DNA from: Peptoniphilus faecalis
GTDB taxonomy: Bacteria; Bacillota; Clostridia; Tissierellales; Peptoniphilaceae
Length of the DNA: 33,523 bases
Reading direction: 5' to 3'
Assembly: GCF_012976305.1 (NCBI RefSeq)
Contig: NZ_JABDSR010000015.1
Span: 1 to 33,523, forward strand
Shown here piece after piece: positions 1 through 6,671 of the stretch. A program made the position numbers and the translations under genes. Each line of letters starts with the position of its first letter. The first letter of the stretch is position 1. A model generated the notes under the pieces. The model was not told where the DNA came from and made no database searches. It saw nothing but the letters and a program-made list of their open reading frames with translations.

Positions 1-59
1 AATCACTCCTTGGTATTTGGTTGCAACTATATTTTATAGGAATGTGATTTCTATGTCTA
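1..59 (-). promoter_or_regulatory. Promoter and RBS of a leftward gene off the left edge
   Basis: Read leftward, positions 59-54 give TAGACA, a 17-base spacer follows, and positions 36-31 give TAAAAT. Positions 10-1 then read AGGAGTGATT, a ribosome binding site with the right distance for a start codon just outside the window. The coding region itself is not in the window, so its product is unknown. Confidence 0.5.
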
Positions 60-77
60 TTTTTTATACATTTCCAT

Positions 78-116
78 ACAAAAATAGTGCTGATGATTTC
101 TCACCAACACTATTTA
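78..116 (-). terminator. Rho-independent terminator of the leftward nitroreductase-like gene
   Basis: On the minus strand, arms at 115-102 and 95-82 form a 14-pair stem (two G-T wobbles) around a 6-base loop, followed by a run of five T. It lies about 20 bases past the stop codon of the gene ending at 135. Confidence 0.75.
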
Positions 117-134
117 TTATAGAACCATTTTAAT

Positions 135-929
135 TTATAAAGTAAAGGAGCCAATATAATAATAATTACCTGCGTCCTTTAAGTCAATTGTCCATTTTTT
201 GTTTATGCCAATTGTCTTTAGCATTTCTTCCATGTAGAATAAAATTACGCCCATGTCGATTAGGGATCTATTGTCTTCGTCAGATTTTACCATGTAGGCT
301 TCTACTTTTGTGCCCTTTAATGCAAATCTCCATGGTTGAAAATTTTTGTGGCTTGGTGCATATCTTACTGATGAAAACACATCAAATACTCCATAGTTTT
401 CTAGTGTTTCAATGGAAATTGGTTGTCCAATTTTTTCGGCAAATACAATTTCTTCTACGCTAAGTCTTGAACTTGTTACTTCTGGGTCAAATAATTTTTT
501 CTTTTCCCCATAGCCAAATGCTATTAAGTAATCTATTCCTGTTCCCTTTTCTCCAAAGATAGATTTTTTTGTATTGACGTCAACATTATCCACTGTTATC
601 CAGCAAGTATCAATGTCTAAGTCGACAATTTTTGTGTTTAATTTTTCTAGACAGTAACCACCTATTAATAAGTTAAGTGGCTTTTTATTATCAATATCTA
701 GTGCGATGTAATGTGGAGCTTCTATCATGACCCCTGCATATCCTGCCTTGCCCTTTAGTCCTTCTGCCACAATTTTTCCATTTTCATAAAGAGAAAAACT
801 TATGCCACTTTTTTCAGTCTTTATTTCATTCATAAGTAATTTTATATTTTCCAAGGCATCTCTTGGAACTGTGTCATTTTTAAAATTTCTGACAGATTTT
901 CTCTTTTGCAAGAAATTTGTCATTAACAT
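135..929 (-). CDS. Nitroreductase-fold protein (putative TM-nitroreductase type)
   Basis: This 264-residue protein opens with the nitroreductase-family N-terminus (residues 8-16, LQKRKSVRNF context: KR..VRNF), which in this fold helps bind FMN phosphate. The family normally reduces nitro or quinone-like substrates with NAD(P)H and FMN. A second nitroreductase-like stretch appears near residues 185-205, where VRYAPSHKNFQPWRF resembles the FMN-contacting 'APS..N.QPW' motif. It is therefore a two-half protein, longer than ordinary nitroreductases of about 180-200 residues and in the range of the 'putative TM nitroreductase' family, though I see no clear membrane segment. The start is supported by AGGGGG seven bases upstream. 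It is monocistronic, with its own promoter and terminator. The substrate cannot be told from sequence. Confidence 0.75.
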   Translation of the reverse strand: MLMTNFLQKRKSVRNFKNDTVPRDALENIKLLMNEIKTEKSGISFSLYENGKIVAEGLKGKAGYAGVMIEAPHYIALDIDNKKPLNLLIGGYCLEKLNTKIVDLDIDTCWITVDNVDVNTKKSIFGEKGTGIDYLIAFGYGEKKKLFDPEVTSSRLSVEEIVFAEKIGQPISIETLENYGVFDVFSSVRYAPSHKNFQPWRFALKGTKVEAYMVKSDEDNRSLIDMGVILFYMEEMLKTIGINKKWTIDLKDAGNYYYIGSFTL

Positions 930-960
930 AGTAATACCCCCTAAACCTGTTTATATTTAA

Positions 961-969
961 ATTATATCA
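961..969 (-). promoter_or_regulatory. Extended -10 promoter of the leftward nitroreductase-like gene
   Basis: The minus strand reads TGATATAAT (positions 969-961), a perfect extended -10 element, 32 bases before the ATG at 929. The -35 region is only T-rich, as is common for extended -10 promoters. Confidence 0.55.
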
Positions 970-1039
970 CAATGACATAGTTAAAAAAATAGATTTAAAA
1001 TAATTAAGAAATAGTTTACACTAGAATAGGAGGGATAAT

Positions 1040-2896
1040 GTGAAATTAACATCTAGTCAATTAATAGCGGTGGAACATTTTAAGGGACCGGCAATAGTTC
1101 TGGCTGTTCCGGGAGCAGGGAAGACAACTATGATTTTACATAGAATTAAAAGTTTAATAGATAGGGGTGTAGATCCAAAAAGCATTCTCACAATTACTTT
1201 TTCTAAGGCACAAGCTATTGATATAAAGATGCGTTATAATGCAATGTTTGGCGAAAAGAATGTTTTCTTTTCTACTATTCACGCTTTTTGTTATTCTATT
1301 GTTCGAGATTATTCAAGAAAATCTGGCAAGTCTCTAAGTTTAATTGATTCTAATTTGAAAAAGAAGTATGAAATTTTAAGAGATATTTATAGAGATGTTA
1401 ATAAAGTTTATCCCACTGAAGAGCGAATTGAAACTGCAATTTCTGAAGTTGGCTATTGCAAAAACATGATGCTTAGTCCAAATTCTTTTGCAAAATCAAA
1501 GAGATGCGATACAGATAATTTTGTAAAGTTTTATGAAAATTATGAAAAATATAAAAAAGATAAGAATTTAATAGATTTTGACGACATGATAAATCTTTCC
1601 TATGAAATTTTAAAAAGTGATGCGTCAATTAGAAAGAAATATAGAGATAGATTTAAATTTATTCAACTTGACGAAGGTCAGGACACAAGCAGGAGTCAAT
1701 TTCAAGTTTTGAAATTGCTGGCAAAGCCCGACAATAATTTATTTGTAGTTGCAGACGATGATCAATCCATTTATGGCTTTAGAGGCGCAAGTTCTGAGGA
1801 GCTTTTTAATCTTCAAAAAGAATATGATGATATTGCGACTTTTTATATGGAGGAAAATTTTCGCTCAACAAAAAACATTGTAAATATTGCGAATATTTTT
1901 ATTGCACAAAATGAAAAAAGATTTGATAAGACTGTATTTACTTCAAATCCCTTTGCCAAGCCTGTAAATATTATTAAGGTGAAGGAGCCAAAGGATCAAT
2001 ATGAATTTATTGAAAGGGAACTTCAAAGGGCTGGAGGAGATATTGCGGTTTTATACAGAAATAATCTCTCTAGTATTGGTCTTGTAGAGTATTTTGAGAG
2101 GAAAAATCATGATTTTAATATAAAGGACAAAAAGGCAAAGTTCTTCTCACATTTTATTACTCGGGATATTTTAGATATTTTAAACTTTTCTAGGGACTTA
2201 TCAGACATTGACCTCTACGAAAAATTTTATTTTAAATTGGATGGTTATATTTCCAAAAAACATATTGAATATTTAAAGAGGAATAGAGGCAAAAATATTT
2301 TTAATATTTTAAAGGATTATCCAGGACTGCCAAGTTTCTATCACAAAAATATAAATAAATTATTAGTTGGATTTAGAAAAATTGCGAGAAGTGATGTTTA
2401 CGAGGCGATCAATTATATTGATAGAGAAATGGGTTATGGCAATTATTTAAAAGAGAATGCCAAAAGATTTAGGGAAACAGAGGCAAATTTAAACGAGTAC
2501 CTTTACTATTTAAAGTTAATTGCTAAAAACACGAAATCACTTGACCTTTTTATTGGTAGACTAAAGGAGTTGGAATATGATCTTTTGAAACCCAGAAAGG
2601 AAAATGCAAAATTAACCTTTTCTACAATTCATTCTGCCAAGGGTCTTGAATTTTCAAGAGTTTTTGTTGTAGACTTATACGAGGGTACATTGCCATCTAC
2701 TACGAGCATTGACACAATAGGAGAAGATGAAGAGCTTTTTTGTGAGGAAAGAAGACTTTTTTATGTCGCTATGACTAGGGCAAAGACAGAACTCTATTTA
2801 ATGTATTCACATTACACAAATGGAAGGAAAAATGAAATTTCTTCCTTTCTTAAAGATTTAGAAACTTTGGCAGGTGAAAAAAATGAATTTACTTGA
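1040..2896 (+). CDS. UvrD/Rep-family superfamily 1 DNA helicase
   Basis: An ATP-dependent 3'-5' DNA helicase of the UvrD/PcrA/Rep family. All the SF1 motifs are visible in order: Walker A GAGKTT (K28), motif Ia ITFSKAQA, motif Ib TIHAFC, motif II LDEGQD (D211-D215), motif III VADDDQSIYGFRGA, motif IV NFRSTKNI, motif V TIHSAKGLEFSRV and motif VI EERRLFYVAMTRAKTEL. At 618 residues it is shorter than typical PcrA (about 720-740), mostly because the region between motifs IV and V is compact, so it is probably an accessory UvrD-like helicase rather than the housekeeping PcrA. The start is GTG; AGGAGGG at 1028-1034 supports it. An ATG at 1038-1040 is followed directly by TGA and cannot be the start. 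It overlaps mgtE downstream. Confidence 0.9.
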   Translation: MKLTSSQLIAVEHFKGPAIVLAVPGAGKTTMILHRIKSLIDRGVDPKSILTITFSKAQAIDIKMRYNAMFGEKNVFFSTIHAFCYSIVRDYSRKSGKSLSLIDSNLKKKYEILRDIYRDVNKVYPTEERIETAISEVGYCKNMMLSPNSFAKSKRCDTDNFVKFYENYEKYKKDKNLIDFDDMINLSYEILKSDASIRKKYRDRFKFIQLDEGQDTSRSQFQVLKLLAKPDNNLFVVADDDQSIYGFRGASSEELFNLQKEYDDIATFYMEENFRSTKNIVNIANIFIAQNEKRFDKTVFTSNPFAKPVNIIKVKEPKDQYEFIERELQRAGGDIAVLYRNNLSSIGLVEYFERKNHDFNIKDKKAKFFSHFITRDILDILNFSRDLSDIDLYEKFYFKLDGYISKKHIEYLKRNRGKNIFNILKDYPGLPSFYHKNINKLLVGFRKIARSDVYEAINYIDREMGYGNYLKENAKRFRETEANLNEYLYYLKLIAKNTKSLDLFIGRLKELEYDLLKPRKENAKLTFSTIHSAKGLEFSRVFVVDLYEGTLPSTTSIDTIGEDEELFCEERRLFYVAMTRAKTELYLMYSHYTNGRKNEISSFLKDLETLAGEKNEFT

Positions 2897-4220
2897 AGAG
2901 ATAAGAAAAATAATTTATATAAAAGATGAAATGCTCATAAACCGTCTTTTTGACGAGTATCACCCTGTTGATATTGCCTTAGAGGCAGATGAATTAGAAG
3001 ATGATGAACTAGAAACTTTTGCGCATTTAATTAATCACGAGAACATGGCACATCTTCTTGAAGCATCAGAAGAAGATTTTAGTGCAAGGATTATGGCATT
3101 TTTTACAGATGATGAGTTAATAGATATTTTTACACATATGGAGACCTCAATAGTTGCCGATCTTTTGGGCGTACTTTCAACTGTTAGGAGGAAGGCAATT
3201 TTTTCGTCAATAAAGAGTGCAGATAAAGTTACATTAAAGATGATTTTATCCTTTGATGAAGAATCTGCAGGTGGCATTATGACCACAAATTTTATTGCAC
3301 TGCGTGAAAATTTAACTGCGGTAGAGGCTGTAAAGAAAATTATTTCAATTTCTCCAAAAACAGAAATCATTGATAAAATTTTTGTTACAGATAATTATCA
3401 CAGGCTAAAGGGAATTGTTACTATGAGAGATCTTTTAGTCTCCCATTCAGATACTTTATTAAGTGATTTATTGGAAGAAGTAGACTTCTATGTATATGGC
3501 ACAGATGACCAAGAAGTGGCAGCAAATTTATTTAGCAAGTACGAGCTTGACATCTTGCCAGTAGTAAATAGCAATATGGCAATACTTGGAGTTATAACTT
3601 CTGAAGATATTATAGCTATCATTGATCAAGAACATAACGAAGATATGTTACAGATGCACGGTGTTAACGCAGATGAAGAATATGATTCTACTCTTTTTGA
3701 ATCCTTTAAGTCGAGAATTCCGTGGCTAATTGTAAACTTGGTAACTGCGTTTTTGGCATCATCTGTTGTAAAGGGATTTGAGTCGACGATTTCACAAGTT
3801 GTAGTATTATCTGCTGCCATGCCAATAGTAACTGGCATGGGTGGAAATGCTGGTTCTCAAACTTTATCAATTATAATTACATCTCTTGCGAGGGGAGAAT
3901 TGTCCCTAAAGGAAGATTATAAATTAATTTTTAAAGAAATATTTTTGGGACTATTTGAAGGAGCTATTATAGGAATTTTGGCAGCAGCCGTATTTGTATT
4001 TTGGCATCACAATATCTATTTAGGATTTATTTTATTTTTCGCTATGATTTTAAATATGATAATTGCCTGCTCCATGGGATTTTTAATTCCATTAATATTA
4101 GACAAAATAAAAATTGACCCAGCAATTGCATCATCTATTTTTCTTACAACCTTTACAGACACCTGTGGATTTTTTATTTTCTTAGGTCTCGCAACAATAT
4201 TTTTGCCGTTTTTAATATAA
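2883..4220 (+). CDS. mgtE: MgtE-type magnesium transporter
   Basis: A Mg2+-selective channel/transporter of the inner membrane. The frame opens with GTG at 2874, but the ATG at 2883 has GGCAGGTG six bases before it and is the better start (445 residues; family usually about 450). Order of domains: acidic helical MgtE_N superhelix (about residues 1-120), a CBS pair (about 125-245, containing GGIMTTNF and VTSEDIIAIIDQEH), then five membrane helices. The channel signature GMGGNAGSQ lies at the start of TM2, and DPAIASSIFLTTFTD near the C-terminus contains the conserved acidic residues of the pore. In the family, the N and CBS domains sense cytosolic Mg2+ and close the pore. The start lies inside the helicase gene (14-base overlap), suggesting translational coupling. 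No M-box riboswitch is evident upstream. Confidence 0.93.
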   Translation: MNLLEEIRKIIYIKDEMLINRLFDEYHPVDIALEADELEDDELETFAHLINHENMAHLLEASEEDFSARIMAFFTDDELIDIFTHMETSIVADLLGVLSTVRRKAIFSSIKSADKVTLKMILSFDEESAGGIMTTNFIALRENLTAVEAVKKIISISPKTEIIDKIFVTDNYHRLKGIVTMRDLLVSHSDTLLSDLLEEVDFYVYGTDDQEVAANLFSKYELDILPVVNSNMAILGVITSEDIIAIIDQEHNEDMLQMHGVNADEEYDSTLFESFKSRIPWLIVNLVTAFLASSVVKGFESTISQVVVLSAAMPIVTGMGGNAGSQTLSIIITSLARGELSLKEDYKLIFKEIFLGLFEGAIIGILAAAVFVFWHHNIYLGFILFFAMILNMIIACSMGFLIPLILDKIKIDPAIASSIFLTTFTDTCGFFIFLGLATIFLPFLI

Positions 4221-4234
4221 TAAAAAGCTACATC

Positions 4235-4738
4235 TCACAAAATTTTTTCATAGGCAAATCTTTCATTTTTGCCCTCAAGATAAACTAAACCAACATAATT
4301 ATATCCAAGAGAAGTTAAAAGATTTTGCATAGATTTATTTTTTTTATGTGTATCAATTCGCACTGATTTAAAATTATTTTCTTTTGCAAAATCTTCTGAA
4401 AACTCAATAATTTTTTTGCCATAGCCCCTTTTTCTTGCCTCTGCAAGAGTAGCAATTCTGTGAAGTGCCACATAGGGCTTTGGACTTTTCCAAGTAGCTT
4501 TTAAATTTTTTTCGTAATCTATGTCGTAATCGTAAATTATAACTGTGGAAACAATTTTTCCATAATCTTCTAAAACGTAAACAATTTTATTTTTGTCCAG
4601 ATTAGGAAATTTATTAAGATTTGGTTTTTCTATCCCTTGCCACTGATCTATGCCAAGGGATTTTAATTTTTCTGATCCCTCATGGTAAATTTTTTCAATT
4701 TCTTTTCTATCTAATTCCTTTGCAAGTCTAAATTCCAT
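4235..4738 (-). CDS. GNAT-family N-acetyltransferase
   Basis: A 167-residue GCN5-related N-acetyltransferase. The acetyl-CoA pyrophosphate-binding motif A is visible as RIATLAEARKRGYGKKI, with R-x-x-G-x-G at residues 102-107, followed by the helix and the motif B region FKSVRIDTHKKNKSMQNLLTSLGY, typical of N-acetyltransferases acting on amino groups. The substrate is not predictable. The start has GGAGGAA just upstream and lies 28 bases inside the 3' end of sfsA, so the two are one leftward transcription unit, probably translationally coupled. Its stop is only 14 bases from the end of the convergent mgtE gene and no clear hairpin terminator separates them. Confidence 0.85.
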   Translation of the reverse strand: MEFRLAKELDRKEIEKIYHEGSEKLKSLGIDQWQGIEKPNLNKFPNLDKNKIVYVLEDYGKIVSTVIIYDYDIDYEKNLKATWKSPKPYVALHRIATLAEARKRGYGKKIIEFSEDFAKENNFKSVRIDTHKKNKSMQNLLTSLGYNYVGLVYLEGKNERFAYEKIL

Positions 4739-5427
4739 GTTTCCTCCAAAATAACAGGTATCTTTTCTGAAATTTCTATTGAATTTCTCGTTACAATTGA
4801 ATCATAAGCGAGAATTTTTACTCCAGCATCCCTTGCTTCTAACAATCCCCTTGAAAAATCTTCATCTGTAACATAATTTGGCGTAAAAAACTTTACATCT
4901 TTCATTTGAATAACAAATAAAATATAAGTTAAATATTTTTCGCTAGAACTAATAAGTCCCTTTATATGTTTTAAACCCCTTTTTGTAGGAGCATCGGGAA
5001 AGGCGGTAATTCCATTATTTTCTAAAGTTACACCCTTAACTTCTAAGAGAGCTTTTTTATCTTCGCCTTCCAAATAAAAATCAAAGCGAGAATCTTCGTG
5101 AGTGTATTCTCTCCTTATTATGTCGTATTTAAAACCAAGATCAATTTTATTTTTTTTAAACGCCTCGTGGACAATTTCATTGGGAGCTTGTGAGTCCATA
5201 TTTATAATTTTATCATTCTTCATTACAGCTACAAGCGTGTAAGAAGTTTTTCTATTGGGACTGTCATTATAAGTTAAAAAAACTGTTGCGCCTTCTGTTA
5301 AAAGCTCCTTACATCTACCAGTATTGGGAACATAAACGGTTAAGATCTTAAAACCCTTTTTACAAATTGCTATAAATCTATTTTTTCTATATAAAAACTC
5401 TGCTTTTAAAACACTGTTATATTTCAT
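4711..5427 (-). CDS. sfsA: SfsA-family protein (sugar fermentation stimulation protein homolog)
   Basis: At 238 residues this has the usual SfsA length and its conserved blocks: an N-terminal OB-like region with PNTGRCKELL (residues 34-43), DSQAPN (78-83), then a PD-(D/E)XK nuclease-like core, with D116 in SRFDFYLE, E129 and K131 in ALLEVKGVTLE, and the signature FPDAPTKRGLKHI (143-155). E. coli SfsA was named for enhancing maltose fermentation and binds DNA non-specifically; its real role is unsettled. The core residues suggest a nuclease-like fold with the active-site acids kept. The start follows GGGGTGAATT. It heads a two-gene leftward unit with the GNAT gene and is divergent from the nicotinamidase-like gene. 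Confidence 0.92.
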   Translation of the reverse strand: MKYNSVLKAEFLYRKNRFIAICKKGFKILTVYVPNTGRCKELLTEGATVFLTYNDSPNRKTSYTLVAVMKNDKIINMDSQAPNEIVHEAFKKNKIDLGFKYDIIRREYTHEDSRFDFYLEGEDKKALLEVKGVTLENNGITAFPDAPTKRGLKHIKGLISSSEKYLTYILFVIQMKDVKFFTPNYVTDEDFSRGLLEARDAGVKILAYDSIVTRNSIEISEKIPVILEETWNLDLQRN

Positions 5428-5442
5428 AATTCACCCCAAAAT

Positions 5443-5471
5443 ATTATACAGTGAACTTTAAATTATGTAAA
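5443..5471 (-). promoter_or_regulatory. Promoter of sfsA
   Basis: Minus strand: -35 TTTACA (5471-5466), 17-base spacer, -10 TATAAT (5448-5443), 16 bases before the sfsA start codon. Confidence 0.65.
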
Positions 5472-5485
5472 ACTTATTGTATTAT
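5457..5485 (+). promoter_or_regulatory. Possible promoter of the nicotinamidase-like gene
   Basis: TTTAAA (5457-5462), 17 bases, TATTAT (5480-5485), upstream of AAAGGAGTGA and the ATG at 5505. It would overlap the divergent sfsA promoter, so both genes may share control. Neither hexamer is a close consensus match. Confidence 0.35.
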
Positions 5486-5504
5486 ATTAAAAAGGAGTGA
5501 GAAA

Positions 5505-6029
5505 ATGGACGTATTAGTAGTAATAGATATGCAAAATGATTTTATAAGGGGATCTTTAAAGGGAAAAGATACAGAAAAACTTTTAGATAGGGCTGTGGAT
5601 AAGGTAAATGAATTTAAGGGGAAAGTAATTTATACATTGGACACACATTATGAAAATTATCTCAATACTAATGAAGGAAGAAATCTGCCAATAGAACACT
5701 GCATAAAGGGTACTTGGGGTCATGAAATTGCAGAAAAGCTAAAGAAAACAAAGGGTTTTGAAAAAGCAAAGAAGTTTGAAAAGAATACTTTTGCATCAGT
5801 TGAACTTGGAGAGTATCTAAAAAGTTTAGATAATGAAGAGAAAATAGACAATATTTATTTTTTGGGACTTGTCGCAGATATTTGTGTAGTTTCAAATATT
5901 TTACTTGTCAAAGGATTTTTGCCAGAAAAAAATATTTATCTCTATAAAGATTTAACTGAAGGACTTACAGAAGAGAAGAAAAAATCGGCAATAGATGTAT
6001 TGGAGTCTTGTCACATTAAAATAGTTTAA
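5505..6029 (+). CDS. Nicotinamidase-like cysteine hydrolase (isochorismatase family)
   Basis: The frame is open from 5451, but AAAGGAGTGAGAAA points to the ATG at 5505, giving 174 residues. The isochorismatase-fold cysteine hydrolase triad is complete: D8 in VVIDMQNDF, K93 in EKNTFAS, and nucleophile C127 in GLVADICVVSN, preceded by the family's cis-peptide region. Metal ligands of nicotinamidases are also plausible: D46 and H48 in TLDTH, E57, and H65 in EHCIKGTWG. The Glu at 57 sits where I recall the streptococcal nicotinamidase using Glu instead of His. The likely reaction is nicotinamide to nicotinate plus ammonia in NAD salvage, but related amidases share this pattern. No nicotinate phosphoribosyltransferase is nearby to confirm it. 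Confidence 0.8.
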   Translation: MDVLVVIDMQNDFIRGSLKGKDTEKLLDRAVDKVNEFKGKVIYTLDTHYENYLNTNEGRNLPIEHCIKGTWGHEIAEKLKKTKGFEKAKKFEKNTFASVELGEYLKSLDNEEKIDNIYFLGLVADICVVSNILLVKGFLPEKNIYLYKDLTEGLTEEKKKSAIDVLESCHIKIV

Positions 6030-6073
6030 AAACAGCTTAATAATATTTTTACATATTTTTGTATAATATTAGG

Positions 6074-6183
6074 GAAATAGTGCTATTATGAGGAAGACTA
6101 CAATTTTTGGCTGAAAAAAGATAAAGGGATTTTGAATAAAATTAAAAATGTAAAAAAAAGTACCAACAAAATTGGTACTTTTT
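6074..6183 (+). ncRNA. Candidate small RNA or 3' leftover between gene and terminator
   Basis: A TATAAT at 6062-6067 with a weak TTAATA 18 bases upstream (6038-6043) could start a roughly 110-base RNA ending at the hairpin at 6155-6183. No convincing reading frame lies inside; the only start with a Shine-Dalgarno-like neighbour encodes eight residues. It could equally be just the 3' untranslated region of the nicotinamidase-like gene. Confidence 0.2.
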
Positions 6184-6184
6184 G

Positions 6185-6188
<4 letters not shown>
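6150..6188. terminator. Bidirectional terminator between the hydrolase gene and the tRNA operon
   Basis: Arms at 6155-6166 and 6172-6183 form a 12-pair stem (core AGTACCAA/TTGGTACT) with a 5-base loop. Leftward, the stem is followed by an eight-T run, so it ends the tRNA operon two bases past the tRNA-Phe CCA end. Rightward it ends in TTTTT and can stop transcripts from the hydrolase gene. Confidence 0.85.
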
Positions 6189-6260
<72 letters not shown>

Positions 6261-6267
6261 AAGTTAA

Positions 6268-6344
6268 TGGTGGGCCTTCAGGGACTTGAACCCGGGACCT
6301 ACCGGTTATGAGCCGGGCGCTCTAACCAACTGAGCTAAAGGCCC
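6268..6344 (-). tRNA. tRNA with CAT anticodon, probably tRNA-Ile2 (lysidine-modified)
   Basis: The leftward cloverleaf has acceptor GGGCCTT/AAGGCCC, D arm GCTC/GAGC, anticodon loop CTCATAA and encoded CCA. Acceptor pairs C4-G69 and C5-G68 are features TilS uses to pick tRNA-Ile2, and the body resembles Bacillus tRNA-Ile2 more than initiator or elongator Met; elongator Met is not fully excluded. Two stem mismatches, C27-T43 and C50-T64, are unusual. Confidence 0.9.
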
Positions 6345-6351
6345 TCACCAT

Positions 6352-6443
6352 TGGCGGAGAAAGAGGGATTTGAACCCTCGCGACCCTAATCGGGACCTAC
6401 TCCCTTAGCAGGGGAGCCTCTTCAGCCACTTGAGTATTTCTCC
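6352..6443 (-). tRNA. tRNA-Ser (GCT)
   Basis: A 92-base class II tRNA. Acceptor GGAGAAA/TTTCTCC, anticodon stem CTCCC/GGGAG around CTGCTAA (anticodon GCT), long variable arm, T stem GAGGG/CCCTC, discriminator G and encoded CCA. It is the first tRNA of the leftward operon. Confidence 0.96.
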
Positions 6444-6479
6444 ATATCGAAGCTCACTCTTTAGCAACTTACTTTATCT

Positions 6480-6508
6480 ATTCTAACGGACTAATTGATT
6501 TTTGTCAA
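6480..6508 (-). promoter_or_regulatory. Promoter of the Ser-Ile2/Met-Phe tRNA operon
   Basis: Minus strand: -35 TTGACA (6508-6503), exact consensus; 17-base spacer; -10 TAGAAT (6485-6480), one mismatch. It starts transcription about 30 bases before tRNA-Ser. Confidence 0.85.
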
Positions 6509-6597
6509 CTATTTTTTACAAGAAATTTAAAAAGTTTTATTGGCTTCTCTTGCCTGAATATTATCTCATATATTTACAAAAAAATACAATTAAAGTA

Positions 6598-6625
6598 TTG
6601 ACATAAATTTTAATTAATTTATAAT
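6598..6625 (+). promoter_or_regulatory. Promoter of the P1B ATPase gene
   Basis: TTGACA at 6598-6603, 16-base spacer, TATAAT at 6620-6625; both hexamers are consensus. A short TGAAC-containing stretch (6632-6650) follows between the -10 and the ribosome binding site and could hold a repressor site, but its dyad symmetry is poor. Confidence 0.75.
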
Positions 6626-6671
6626 GAAAGCATGAACAAATATCGAATTATAATTATACGGAGGTAGAATT

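Noticed and set aside
101-115. A 15-base string (AAATAGTGTTGGTGA on the minus strand) also occurs at 33409-33423 on the plus strand, both near gene ends
   Set aside because: In 33 kb of AT-rich DNA several 15-base matches are expected by chance, and the second copy lacks the other arm of the hairpin.
930-1039. M-box Mg2+ riboswitch upstream of the mgtE operon
   Set aside because: The 110-base intergenic region is shared with a divergent promoter and shows no structured element.
6089-6115. Eight-codon frame starting at an ATG in the region before the tRNA terminator
   Set aside because: Too short and without a proper ribosome binding site.
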